From the NCBI GenBank assembly GCA_048268005.1, contig JBLWWJ010000001.1:930001-994000 (forward strand): a DNA stretch of 64,000 nucleotides, read 5' to 3'. Position numbers and translations under genes: made by a program. Position 1 is the stretch's first letter; the number at the start of each line of letters is the position of its first letter. Of this stretch, positions 17,851 to 25,417 are shown one piece after another. This DNA is from Ancylomarina sp048268005. Its GTDB lineage: Bacteria > Bacteroidota > Bacteroidia > Bacteroidales > Marinifilaceae. The notes under the pieces are model-generated. The model saw nothing but the letters and a program-made list of their open reading frames with translations. It was not told where the DNA came from and searched no databases.

Positions 17851-18651
17851 TTTACCTTATTTTGAATAAGGGCATTCCTATTTAGATCTTTTCTATTCTG
17901 CCAAACTTTATTGTTTTACATCGTGTGTATATTGTTTACAATATTTTATCCTTAATTTTAGTGCTCTGAATTTAAAGTGGCGCTTATCCCATTATACCGA
18001 GAGGCTAAAAGCACTTTTGAAATAAAATATATATAGTTGAAATAAAGACAGCAGCGTTTATTAATATGTTGTGCGCAAAACGAACCAGAGAGATGATTAT
18101 AATAAAAGAAATATCAGAAAATTGAACTTCCTTTAAAATAAAGAACTTGACAAAAAGATACTTTCTGAGTTAAAAAAGCTTGAAGGTAATTGTATCCCAG
18201 CTAAAAAAAGGTCAAGCCATATCCTCAAAGGTCATATTTACTTTAGATGTGAGTAATATGACGTTTAACCAAGAAAAAGCCAGTCTGAAGAAAGGTGTTC
18301 CCTATATGTGGCAGGCTGAACTTGCTTATTCATCGGTAGTAAGAACAAGAAAAGTCGTAAGTAGAAGGAGATTATCTTACTAATTGGGACGTTTAATTTA
18401 GTTTCTTATGCAAGTTGAGAAAGCTTAGGGGATTTATGTGGTCAGGGCATAAGGAATAGCCCATTATCAATATGAGTTTGAACTTATTTTAAACCTGTCA
18501 GGTTTGTTTTTTAGGAGGTTCGACAAATAAAAAACAGGTGGCGATGTACAGTTATCTCAATGAATTTCCGTATTATTAAGAATAGAAATAAATAGTAAGG
18601 ATAGAAATTGCCAATCGCTAAATATTAGAGGATTGAGTAAACACAAATCAT
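17851..18651. other. Long intergenic region, possible gene remnant
   Basis: About 800 bases with no convincing gene. A TTG-started frame at 18180-18383 (67 codons) and an overlapping frame ending at 18255 look like fragments of a decayed gene, but no family is recognisable. A short hairpin AAACC-TGTCA-GGTTT followed by T6 (18491-18512) resembles a terminator, and ACAGGTGG at 18534 partly repeats its arm. Confidence 0.4.
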
Positions 18652-18918
18652 ATGGAAAAGAAGAAGCGGACAATAAGCTTAGGAATTATTTTGATGGTTC
18701 TCTGTATTCCATTTTTTCTATTCCTACCAATTATTCCATTTCTCGAAATGGATGCTAAAACCAAAATTACCATCTCCACCATCTCGCTTATTATTGGCGA
18801 AGTCTTGTTTTGGGGTGGAGGTCTCTTGGTTGGTAAGGCGCTTTTTAAGAAATACAAATCCTACTTTAATCCTAAAAATTGGTTTAAAAGAGCAGATGAG
18901 AATAAGGCATCAGACTGA
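18652..18918 (+). CDS. Small two-helix membrane protein (transporter suffix domain type)
   Basis: An 88-residue protein with two hydrophobic segments (SLGIILMVLCIPFFLFLPIIPF, about 9-30, and ISLIIGEVLFWGGGLLVGKALF, about 44-65) and a lysine-rich tail. The pattern matches small proteins annotated as transporter suffix domain-containing. Role unknown. It lies 80 nt upstream of an ABC exporter gene in the same direction, so co-transcription with that gene is plausible. Confidence 0.72.
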   Translation: MEKKKRTISLGIILMVLCIPFFLFLPIIPFLEMDAKTKITISTISLIIGEVLFWGGGLLVGKALFKKYKSYFNPKNWFKRADENKASD

Positions 18919-18998
18919 GGTTTTCCATAGCTTTAGTTAAGGCATTATAAGGTGCAATTTTGCAATAGTAAGCGAATAAATAATAGTAAGAATAGAGA

Positions 18999-20795
18999 AT
19001 GGCAAGATCAAGCGGCATAGATACCTCTAATGTTCCTAAGGGGAAACTAAATAAAAGTGGAATTCGACAAGCTTTCAGGCTTTATAAGTATATCAAACCA
19101 TACAGGGGACAGTACTTTTTGGGTGTTTTCTTTCTCTTGGGGGCGAGTTTAGCCAGTTTAGCATTCCCCAAGTTGCTTGGCGATTTGGTGAACACAGGAA
19201 ACACCACAACATTGGGTCAAAACTTAAATCAAACGGCTATGCTAATTGCTTTGGTTTTAATTGTTCAGGCCACCTTTGCCTATTTTCGTATTGTTTTGTT
19301 TGTTAATGTGACAGAGAAATCCCTGGCAGCTCTTCGACAGGCCACCTACCGTCATTTAATCAAACTGCCCTTACAGTTTTTCGAACGCAGACGAGTGGGA
19401 GAGCTCAACAGCCGCATCTCGGCCGACGTGGCTTTGTTACAGGAAACCATGACCAGTACTTTGGCGGAGTTCCTTCGTCAGATTATCGTGATTACAGGAG
19501 GGATTACACTTCTTGGAATCATATCTATAAAACTAACGGCCTTTATGCTGATTACCCTGCCACCCACTATGATAGCAGCACGCTTTTTTGGTCGCTTTAT
19601 TCGTAAATTTTCCAAAGAAGTTCAAACCAAACTGGCCGATTCCAATACCATCATAGAAGAAACCTTGCAGGGTATCCAGTCCGTAAAAGCCTTTACCAAT
19701 GAAGCTATTGAAATTGCCCGTTATAAAAAGAAAACCCTGGAGATTGCCGATTTGGGCATGACAAGAGGGAAGTATAGAGGGGCTTTTTCATCCTTTATTA
19801 TTCTGGGTTTATTTGGTGCCATTGCCGCCATGGTATGGCAGGGCTCTCGTTTGTTACAAGCGGGAGAGATGCAGGCCGGTGATTTGTTTTCTTTTGTGAT
19901 TTATTCGGTCTTTGTGGGGGGAACCATTAGTGGTTTGGCCAATGTGTATGCCAACATTCAGAAATTTATTGGGGCCACCGAAGATCTGTTTAAGATTTAC
20001 GATGAGATACCCGAAGAGATTCAGGATTTGAAGGATATTGATCCCAAGTTTAAAATGCAGGGTGAAATTAGTCTGAACAATTTAAGTTTTGCATACCCTT
20101 CGAGAATGGAGCAGGCGGTTTTGAATAAGATTAATCTGGAAATAAAAAGTAATAAAATGATCGCCCTTGTGGGCCATAGTGGCGCCGGGAAAAGTACCAT
20201 GGCTTCACTGCTGCTCATGTTGCATCGTCCACCCAAAAATAGCTTGTTCTTCGATCAGCACGACAGCCACGATTTCCCCTTATCAGCCCTAAGAAGCCAG
20301 ATCTCTCTGGTGCCTCAGGACATTTTTCTATTTGGGGGTAGTATCAGTGAGAATATCGCCTACGGAAAACCCGGCGCAAGCGAAGAGGAAATCTATCAGG
20401 CTGCTAAAAAGGCCAATGCTTTGGAATTTATCGAACGTTTTCCCGAAAGATTTGATACCATTGTCGGTGAGCGTGGAACCCAACTGTCAGGAGGCCAGCG
20501 TCAGCGAATCGCCATTGCCCGAGCCATTTTGAAAGACCCTAAGATCCTCATTTTGGATGAAGCGACCTCTTCACTGGATTCTGAATCGGAGCAATTGGTT
20601 CAGGAAGCTTTGGAGAAACTCATGAAGGGAAGAACCTCCATTGTGATTGCCCACCGTTTATCTACCGTTAGAAAGGCCGATGAAATTGTGGTTTTGGAAC
20701 AGGGTGAGATCGTAGAACAGGGCACACACGATAGTCTGATGCTGATTGCGGATGGGAAATACAACAAGCTGATTCAATTGCAATACGCAACTTAG
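18999..20795 (+). CDS. ABC exporter, fused permease and ATPase
   Basis: A 598-residue half-transporter of the MsbA/multidrug type that works as a homodimer or heterodimer. The N-terminal part (about 35-320) has six predicted membrane helices. The C-terminal ATPase has Walker A VGHSGAGKST (about 390), signature LSGGQRQRIAIARA (about 496), Walker B ILILDEATSSLD and the H-loop IVIAHRLSTV. It could export lipid, peptide or drug; the substrate cannot be told from sequence. It is somewhat richer in G+C than its neighbours. Confidence 0.93.
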   Translation: MARSSGIDTSNVPKGKLNKSGIRQAFRLYKYIKPYRGQYFLGVFFLLGASLASLAFPKLLGDLVNTGNTTTLGQNLNQTAMLIALVLIVQATFAYFRIVLFVNVTEKSLAALRQATYRHLIKLPLQFFERRRVGELNSRISADVALLQETMTSTLAEFLRQIIVITGGITLLGIISIKLTAFMLITLPPTMIAARFFGRFIRKFSKEVQTKLADSNTIIEETLQGIQSVKAFTNEAIEIARYKKKTLEIADLGMTRGKYRGAFSSFIILGLFGAIAAMVWQGSRLLQAGEMQAGDLFSFVIYSVFVGGTISGLANVYANIQKFIGATEDLFKIYDEIPEEIQDLKDIDPKFKMQGEISLNNLSFAYPSRMEQAVLNKINLEIKSNKMIALVGHSGAGKSTMASLLLMLHRPPKNSLFFDQHDSHDFPLSALRSQISLVPQDIFLFGGSISENIAYGKPGASEEEIYQAAKKANALEFIERFPERFDTIVGERGTQLSGGQRQRIAIARAILKDPKILILDEATSSLDSESEQLVQEALEKLMKGRTSIVIAHRLSTVRKADEIVVLEQGEIVEQGTHDSLMLIADGKYNKLIQLQYAT

Positions 20796-20865
20796 GAAAT
20801 CAATTCTGCTTTTGGAGAATTTGTTTTAAATTTTAAAAGATGAGTGATGCGATTGGCTTTAAAAT

Positions 20866-21573
20866 ATGACAACTACAGAAATTCTAAAGGAACTTCAGGA
20901 ATACGGAGACGAACAAACCAAGGCCACCCTCATGAAGCATGGTGCTAAAGAGCCATTTTTTGGTGTTAAGGTTCAAGACTTAAAGAAAATCCTGAAAAAA
21001 ACGAAGAAGAATCACGAATTGTCATTGGAACTATATGCTACCGGGAATTCAGATGCCATGTATTTGGCTGCTCTAATGGCAGATGAAAAGCAAATCACCA
21101 AGGAACATTTGGAGGATTGGGTAGAAAAAGCTTATTGGTCTTACTTGAGTGAATATGCTGTACCCTGGGTTGCCGCTGAAACAGAATATGGATTTGACTT
21201 GGGTTTAAAATGGATCCAATCTGATAAAGAAACCACAGCTTCTGCAGGTTGGGGAACACTGGCTTATTATGCAGCAGTAAACGAGGATGAGAAACTGGAT
21301 ATCAAAACCTATATCGACTTATTGGATAAAGTGAATCAGGAAATACATTTGGCACAAAACAGGGTTCGATATACCATGAACGGCTTTGTGATTGCCGTTG
21401 GAACCTATATAGAATGCTTAACCCCAAAGTCAAAGGAAGTTGCAAAAGAGATAGGTAAAGTTCGTGTGGATATGGATGGAACTGCCTGCAAAGTGCCACT
21501 GGCAGATGCTTATATAGATAAGGCCATTGACAAGGGACGAATTGGTAAAAAACGTAAAACAGCTCGATGTTAA
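20866..21573 (+). CDS. AlkD-like DNA alkylation repair protein
   Basis: A 235-residue HEAT-like-repeat protein of the DNA alkylation repair family. Visible: KATLMKHGAKEPFFGVKVQDLKKI near the N-terminus, ALMADEKQITKEHLEDWVEKAYWSYL in the middle and AGWGTLAYYAA. AlkD glycosylases remove bulky or cationic alkyl bases (3-methyladenine, 7-methylguanine) without base flipping. This subgroup is more divergent than Bacillus AlkD, so glycosylase activity is inferred. It overlaps the next gene by 7 nt, indicating coupled translation. Confidence 0.82.
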   Translation: MTTTEILKELQEYGDEQTKATLMKHGAKEPFFGVKVQDLKKILKKTKKNHELSLELYATGNSDAMYLAALMADEKQITKEHLEDWVEKAYWSYLSEYAVPWVAAETEYGFDLGLKWIQSDKETTASAGWGTLAYYAAVNEDEKLDIKTYIDLLDKVNQEIHLAQNRVRYTMNGFVIAVGTYIECLTPKSKEVAKEIGKVRVDMDGTACKVPLADAYIDKAIDKGRIGKKRKTARC

Positions 21574-22103
21574 AAGTGAATGATTTTAGAAATATAGACT
21601 ATTTGCGTTTGGGAAATGAACGACAAGTGTTAGCATACAGAGAATTGAAGGCCTTGAATGTTTTCGAGCGATTAGAGAAATTTAATCCAATTCTGGCTGG
21701 AACAATTCCCATTGAAATTGATTTGGCGGAAAGCGATCTAGACATTATTTGTGAGTGTGATAATCATACTGAACTTTCAACAATCCTAATAAAGCATTTC
21801 TCAGGTGAAAGGAGCTTTGAGTTAAAATTATATGAGAGAAATGGGATTGAAACCACGCGGGTACGTTTTAATACGGAGAATTTTATGATCGAAGTTTTTG
21901 GGCAAGATATTCCAACTCAAGAACAAAATGCCTACCGTCATATGCTTATTGAGGATAAAATCTTACGTGAAAAAGGGCTGGAATTTAAATTGAAAATAAT
22001 CGAACTCAAGTCGAAAGGGGTTAAAACTGAAGCTGCCTTTGCTGAATTATTAGGCTTAAAAGGTAATCCCTATGAGGAGTTATTGAAGATGGAAGAGGAC
22101 TAA
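21567..22103 (+). CDS. DUF4269 nucleotidyltransferase-like protein
   Basis: A 178-residue protein of the DUF4269 family. The segment GTIPIEIDLAESDLDIICEC has the paired acidic residues of a minimal nucleotidyltransferase fold. The rest includes RHMLIEDKILREKG and ends in ELLGLKGNPYEELL. The biochemical role of the family is not established to my knowledge. It overlaps the AlkD-like gene, so the two may act together, but no functional tie is known. Confidence 0.8.
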   Translation: MLKVNDFRNIDYLRLGNERQVLAYRELKALNVFERLEKFNPILAGTIPIEIDLAESDLDIICECDNHTELSTILIKHFSGERSFELKLYERNGIETTRVRFNTENFMIEVFGQDIPTQEQNAYRHMLIEDKILREKGLEFKLKIIELKSKGVKTEAAFAELLGLKGNPYEELLKMEED

Positions 22104-22159
22104 TAAATAATTGCAAAAATGCTGGTGTAAGTTAGACACAAATCAATTTAAAAGATGGT

Positions 22160-22939
22160 TCAGATGAGTTTTCTGATATAATTTTCCATCCGCTTAAAGT
22201 GTGAACCTTTCCAATACAGTTTATCGCAAGATTTGCAATAAAAAAAGGCTTCGAAGATTCTATAAATGTCCTTTTCTACTTTATCCCGAATGGTTTCTTT
22301 ATCAATTCTCACAAGACAGGTGTTGCACGTCATACAGCGTGTAAAGGATTTGAATTGGCTCTTCAGATCAAATTTATTGACAACTTCTCTGAGTTGTTCA
22401 TGTTTTTCTATGGATCTCACAAAATAACCATGACTAATTTTCTTTGATCTCAGTAAGGGTTTGTCCCGGGTGAGAATTATGCGCTTTTCTTTAACGGCGG
22501 CCGAAATAATTTCACTATCCTTTATATCTGGCCAATATAGGGTATCGAATCCAAGCATTCTCAAGTATTTAGCCAGTTTACCCAAGTGGGCATCCACAAC
22601 AAAAAGGGTGGTGCGCAAGGCTGTTTTTCTCACTTTTGTATTTGAGGAAATATTAAGGGTCTCAAAAACCGGATAAACAGAAATATAATCCTTTTCAATA
22701 AGCTTGTGCTCTAAATCCACTGATCTGCCATTTACGAGTATCATATCAACTTCAGAAAGTGGGATACCTATCGATTCAATGCACTCACGAACCGTAACTG
22801 GTGTTTTAAAAGCTTGTACAAAGGCTATTTGTTTCCAACATGGTGGCAGAAAATCATTTAGTTCAGCATAAAAACGAAATGTGAATTCTTTTTTGATGCT
22901 GCCACTCTTAGCTTTTATTTGTGGCCTTGATTTGCTCAT
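22160..22939 (-). CDS. Mut7-C ubiquitin-like/RNase domain protein
   Basis: A 259-residue protein with an N-terminal ubiquitin-like (Mut7-C_Ub) domain, about 17-100, containing FRFYAELNDFLP and VDMILVNGRSVDL. The C-terminal Mut7-C RNase domain starts at LRTTLFVVDAHLGKLAKYLR with PIN-like acidic residues and RIILTRDKPLL. A zinc ribbon made by CMTCNTC and CKSC ends it. The RNase domain is related to PIN nucleases. The cellular role in bacteria is unknown; toxin, tRNA or mRNA decay roles have been suggested from fold only. Confidence 0.88.
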   Translation of the reverse strand: MSKSRPQIKAKSGSIKKEFTFRFYAELNDFLPPCWKQIAFVQAFKTPVTVRECIESIGIPLSEVDMILVNGRSVDLEHKLIEKDYISVYPVFETLNISSNTKVRKTALRTTLFVVDAHLGKLAKYLRMLGFDTLYWPDIKDSEIISAAVKEKRIILTRDKPLLRSKKISHGYFVRSIEKHEQLREVVNKFDLKSQFKSFTRCMTCNTCLVRIDKETIRDKVEKDIYRIFEAFFYCKSCDKLYWKGSHFKRMENYIRKLI

Positions 22940-23064
22940 GCTTTTTATCTTTCCTAATCTTTTAATGTATTAGACCATATAATAATAGAAGGCAAGTTAA
23001 AGCTTTATAAAGATACGACTATTCATTTTCTAAATGTTGTATTTATATTCGTGAAATTGTGATG

Positions 23065-23103
23065 AAATAAAAAAGAGGCTTGTCGTTCATGACAAGCCTC
23101 TTT
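23065..23103 (-). terminator. Terminator after the Ric-like gene
   Basis: AAAGAGGCTTGTC (23072-23084) pairs perfectly with GACAAGCCTCTTT (23091-23103); the T run is on the minus strand. Confidence 0.85.
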
Positions 23104-23121
23104 CTATCTTTAAGCTTATTT

Positions 23122-23634
23122 TTAAGCTCTTATTTTATCAAAAAGAACATTGCTTTCAAGCTTCTCGTATTGATTAAGCTTTTGATTGAATGCACTTAAA
23201 GAATCATAAACTAAATTGTAGGTTCTGCAAGAACCTTCGGGTGCTGTGTATTTATGGGTTAGTTCCGAGATATTTTCGAGAGCACTTTCAAAAGCCAGAT
23301 GATTCCCTACTAAAGATGAAATTTCAAATTCAAGTTTACTTGCATCCATCTTATTCTCAGCAATAGTTTGAAAAAGATTTTTTTCTTTTCGGAAATGCTC
23401 ATTCAGTTCAGTTACCAATTGTAAAAAGAGATTACGAACCGCTGGCAGGTGGGGGTGAGACTCACCATGAACGCGAACCACCTTATCGATATGCGGCATT
23501 AGGTCTTTAATGTCAGCTTCAATTTTGTTATGGTAATGTGTTTCAGTATAAGTGGTCAACTTAGCCAAATCCCAGCTTTTATAGGTTGCTTCGGTTTCAA
23601 TTTTAGTCTCAGGTGCCTGGTATGAAAATTCCAT
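23122..23634 (-). CDS. Ric/YtfE-like hemerythrin-domain protein lacking the N-terminal domain
   Basis: A 170-residue protein similar to the di-iron C-terminal domain of RIC (YtfE/ScdA), which helps repair nitrosatively or oxidatively damaged iron-sulfur clusters. Aligned by eye to E. coli YtfE, candidate iron ligands are His in YHNKIEADI, VHGESHPHL, EHFRKEKNLF (with the bridging Glu) and GNHLAFESAL, plus Glu in YEKLESNVLF. The last histidine of the family (DHISLENNVLF in E. coli) appears as Tyr here. The ScdA_N domain is absent. It is monocistronic. Repair function is likely but altered metal binding is possible. Confidence 0.82.
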   Translation of the reverse strand: MEFSYQAPETKIETEATYKSWDLAKLTTYTETHYHNKIEADIKDLMPHIDKVVRVHGESHPHLPAVRNLFLQLVTELNEHFRKEKNLFQTIAENKMDASKLEFEISSLVGNHLAFESALENISELTHKYTAPEGSCRTYNLVYDSLSAFNQKLNQYEKLESNVLFDKIRA

Positions 23635-23865
23635 ATGTTTTGATTTAGTTGTTTTATAGATGTAGAGTAAAAGATTTGCACATCTCTTTCTCTAATATTC
23701 AGCAAAGCTAAAATTAAAATTCAATAAGGCCTAAGGAAGACTTTGAAATCCTTTAAATAGATATCTCGGATTATTTTACTTCTAGTAACTATCTAGATTC
23801 TTTATGATTTATGAATCTCTTTTGTGTTTTACTTAAAAAATAGAATACAGATAAACTTTATTTTA

Positions 23866-23873
23866 TAAATTTG
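23866..23873 (+). promoter_or_regulatory. Possible -7 box for the Nudix gene
   Basis: TAAATTTG fits TAnnTTTG, 31 nt before the ATG; no clear -33 TTTG at the usual spacing. Confidence 0.3.
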
Positions 23874-23904
23874 ATTGTGTTCGTATAGAAATAAATTCAG
23901 GTAA

Positions 23905-24318
23905 ATGGAAAGTAAGCGTCCTAAAGTCGGTGTAGGAGTTGCCGTGATAAAAGAAGGTAAAGTGTTGTTGGGTAAGCGAAAGAATGCTCATGGAGAGGGG
24001 ACCTGGTCATTTCCAGGTGGCCATTTGGAATATCAGGAAAGTTGGGAAGATTGTGCATTTCGGGAGACCTTCGAAGAAACAGGTTTAGCTATAAAGAACG
24101 TTCGCTTTGGAACGGTGACCAATGATATTTTTTATGAAGAGCAAAAGCATTATATCACGATTATTATGCTTTCGGACTATGAGTCCGGGGAACTGCAATT
24201 GATGGAACCGGATAAGTGTTATAAGTGGGAGTGGTTCAGCTGGGAGAAGCTTCCTGATTCGCTTTTCGTGTCTATAGAGAACTTATTAAAAGACAATTAT
24301 AACCCTTTAAAACAATGA
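23905..24318 (+). CDS. Nudix hydrolase, NUDT15/MutT-like
   Basis: A 137-residue Nudix enzyme. The Nudix box is GGHLEYQESWEDC followed by AFRETFEETGL, giving the expected G.....E.......RE..EE.G pattern. The WSFPGGHLEY..SWEDCA context resembles the NUDT15 branch, which hydrolyses (oxidised or modified) nucleoside triphosphates. Likely a cytoplasmic nucleotide-pool cleaner; the exact substrate is unknown. It is separated from neighbours on both sides and seems monocistronic. Confidence 0.9.
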   Translation: MESKRPKVGVGVAVIKEGKVLLGKRKNAHGEGTWSFPGGHLEYQESWEDCAFRETFEETGLAIKNVRFGTVTNDIFYEEQKHYITIIMLSDYESGELQLMEPDKCYKWEWFSWEKLPDSLFVSIENLLKDNYNPLKQ

Positions 24319-24500
24319 TTATGCAATAGTCTTATTTTCATTTTAGGGAGCTGAGTATCCATAATCAAAAACTCTTCTTGTGTTAGAATCTAATGATAAT
24401 AAAAGCCCTATATTCCAGTAATAGCAAGCAGAGTGATACTAATAAGAAATTAGAAGGTTTATCTTAAAATAAAATCATTAAGTAATCTAAATTAAGAGCA

Positions 24501-24785
24501 ATGACTGAAAATAGATTTGATGATATGTTGTTAGTAGCTGATGAAGCTATAGATTGCCGATACCAATGTGAATTGGATGAACTTACAGATCTTTTAAAAG
24601 AGGAACTTAGTAAGCTGACCTCCAATAAAACGGATGAAGCTGTTTACGCCGCTTTAATTGCACTTGTTGCACAAGCTTCGAAAGAAAATTTAGATCAAAC
24701 TCAGCTAATTGATCGTATTAAAGAGATGGGTGAAGTCGCCATTAAACTGGCTAAAAAGGTTCCTAATTTTGCAACACTGCTTTAG
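24501..24785 (+). CDS. Hypothetical helical protein
   Basis: A 94-residue acidic protein with no signal peptide or membrane segment. It is predicted to be almost all helix (for example DEAVYAALIALVAQASKENL). I do not recognise a family. Codon use and an ATG with A-rich upstream sequence make it a believable gene. It lies 35 nt before the next gene in the same direction, so the two may be co-transcribed. Confidence 0.55.
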   Translation: MTENRFDDMLLVADEAIDCRYQCELDELTDLLKEELSKLTSNKTDEAVYAALIALVAQASKENLDQTQLIDRIKEMGEVAIKLAKKVPNFATLL

Positions 24786-24820
24786 GCTAATATTATATAA
24801 GTAAACCCAAAAATAAAATA

Positions 24821-25180
24821 ATGAAAAAAATATTTGTATTCCTATTGTTATTTAGTGCAGTTATAGTTCAAGCGCAAGATCAAAAATTGAAAACAACAGT
24901 CAGTTCTTTTTCTGTTGAGATTACCAACTGGGGTGAACTTGAGAATTATGATTGGAGAAGTTTGAAAGGTTTCTTCAAAGACAATAATAAAAATGATTCA
25001 ATTCAGATTAAGTTTTGTATGAAGAATGATGATCCTAAAGGTTCAGAGAATGATTTTAAATTAAGCCGATCATCTACAACTATAAAGGGTAAGAGGTCTG
25101 AATTGAAGAAGATGATACGAATGTCCAAAAAAATGACACGAGAGATTATTAAAATAAAGAAAGAGTTGACAGAGGAATAA
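24821..25180 (+). CDS. Hypothetical secreted protein
   Basis: A 119-residue protein with a Sec signal peptide (KKIFVFLLLFSAVIVQAQ, cleavage likely after AQA or nearby), then a strand-rich middle and a basic helical C-terminus (KKMIRMSKKMTREIIKIKKE). It is probably periplasmic. No family recognised. A very strong terminator follows the stop. Confidence 0.6.
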   Translation: MKKIFVFLLLFSAVIVQAQDQKLKTTVSSFSVEITNWGELENYDWRSLKGFFKDNNKNDSIQIKFCMKNDDPKGSENDFKLSRSSTTIKGKRSELKKMIRMSKKMTREIIKIKKELTEE

Positions 25181-25196
25181 ACAAAATCAGATTAAG

Positions 25197-25239
25197 AAAA
25201 GTAATCCCAATCTCTTATAAAGATTGGGATTACTTTTTT
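25197..25239 (+). terminator. Strong terminator
   Basis: A 17-bp stem, AAAAGTAATCCCAATCT with AGATTGGGATTACTTTT, followed by T. It ends the two-gene hypothetical unit. Confidence 0.92.
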
Positions 25240-25417
25240 GTTAATGTTTTACATGGGTAAGTTGTCTTGTAAATAGTTAGTTTAACTGTTTTTAACTATT
25301 TATAAATTTAATTTATGTTTAGATTTATGTTCTATATTTACTTTTAGAACTAACACAATCAACATTCTTTTTGATTATATGAATTAATGGTCAGAAAGAT
25401 TTAAAACATTCCTAAAC

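Noticed and set aside
18180..18383. A 67-codon TTG-started frame
   Set aside because: No good start or recognisable family; kept only as a possible remnant in the description of the gap.
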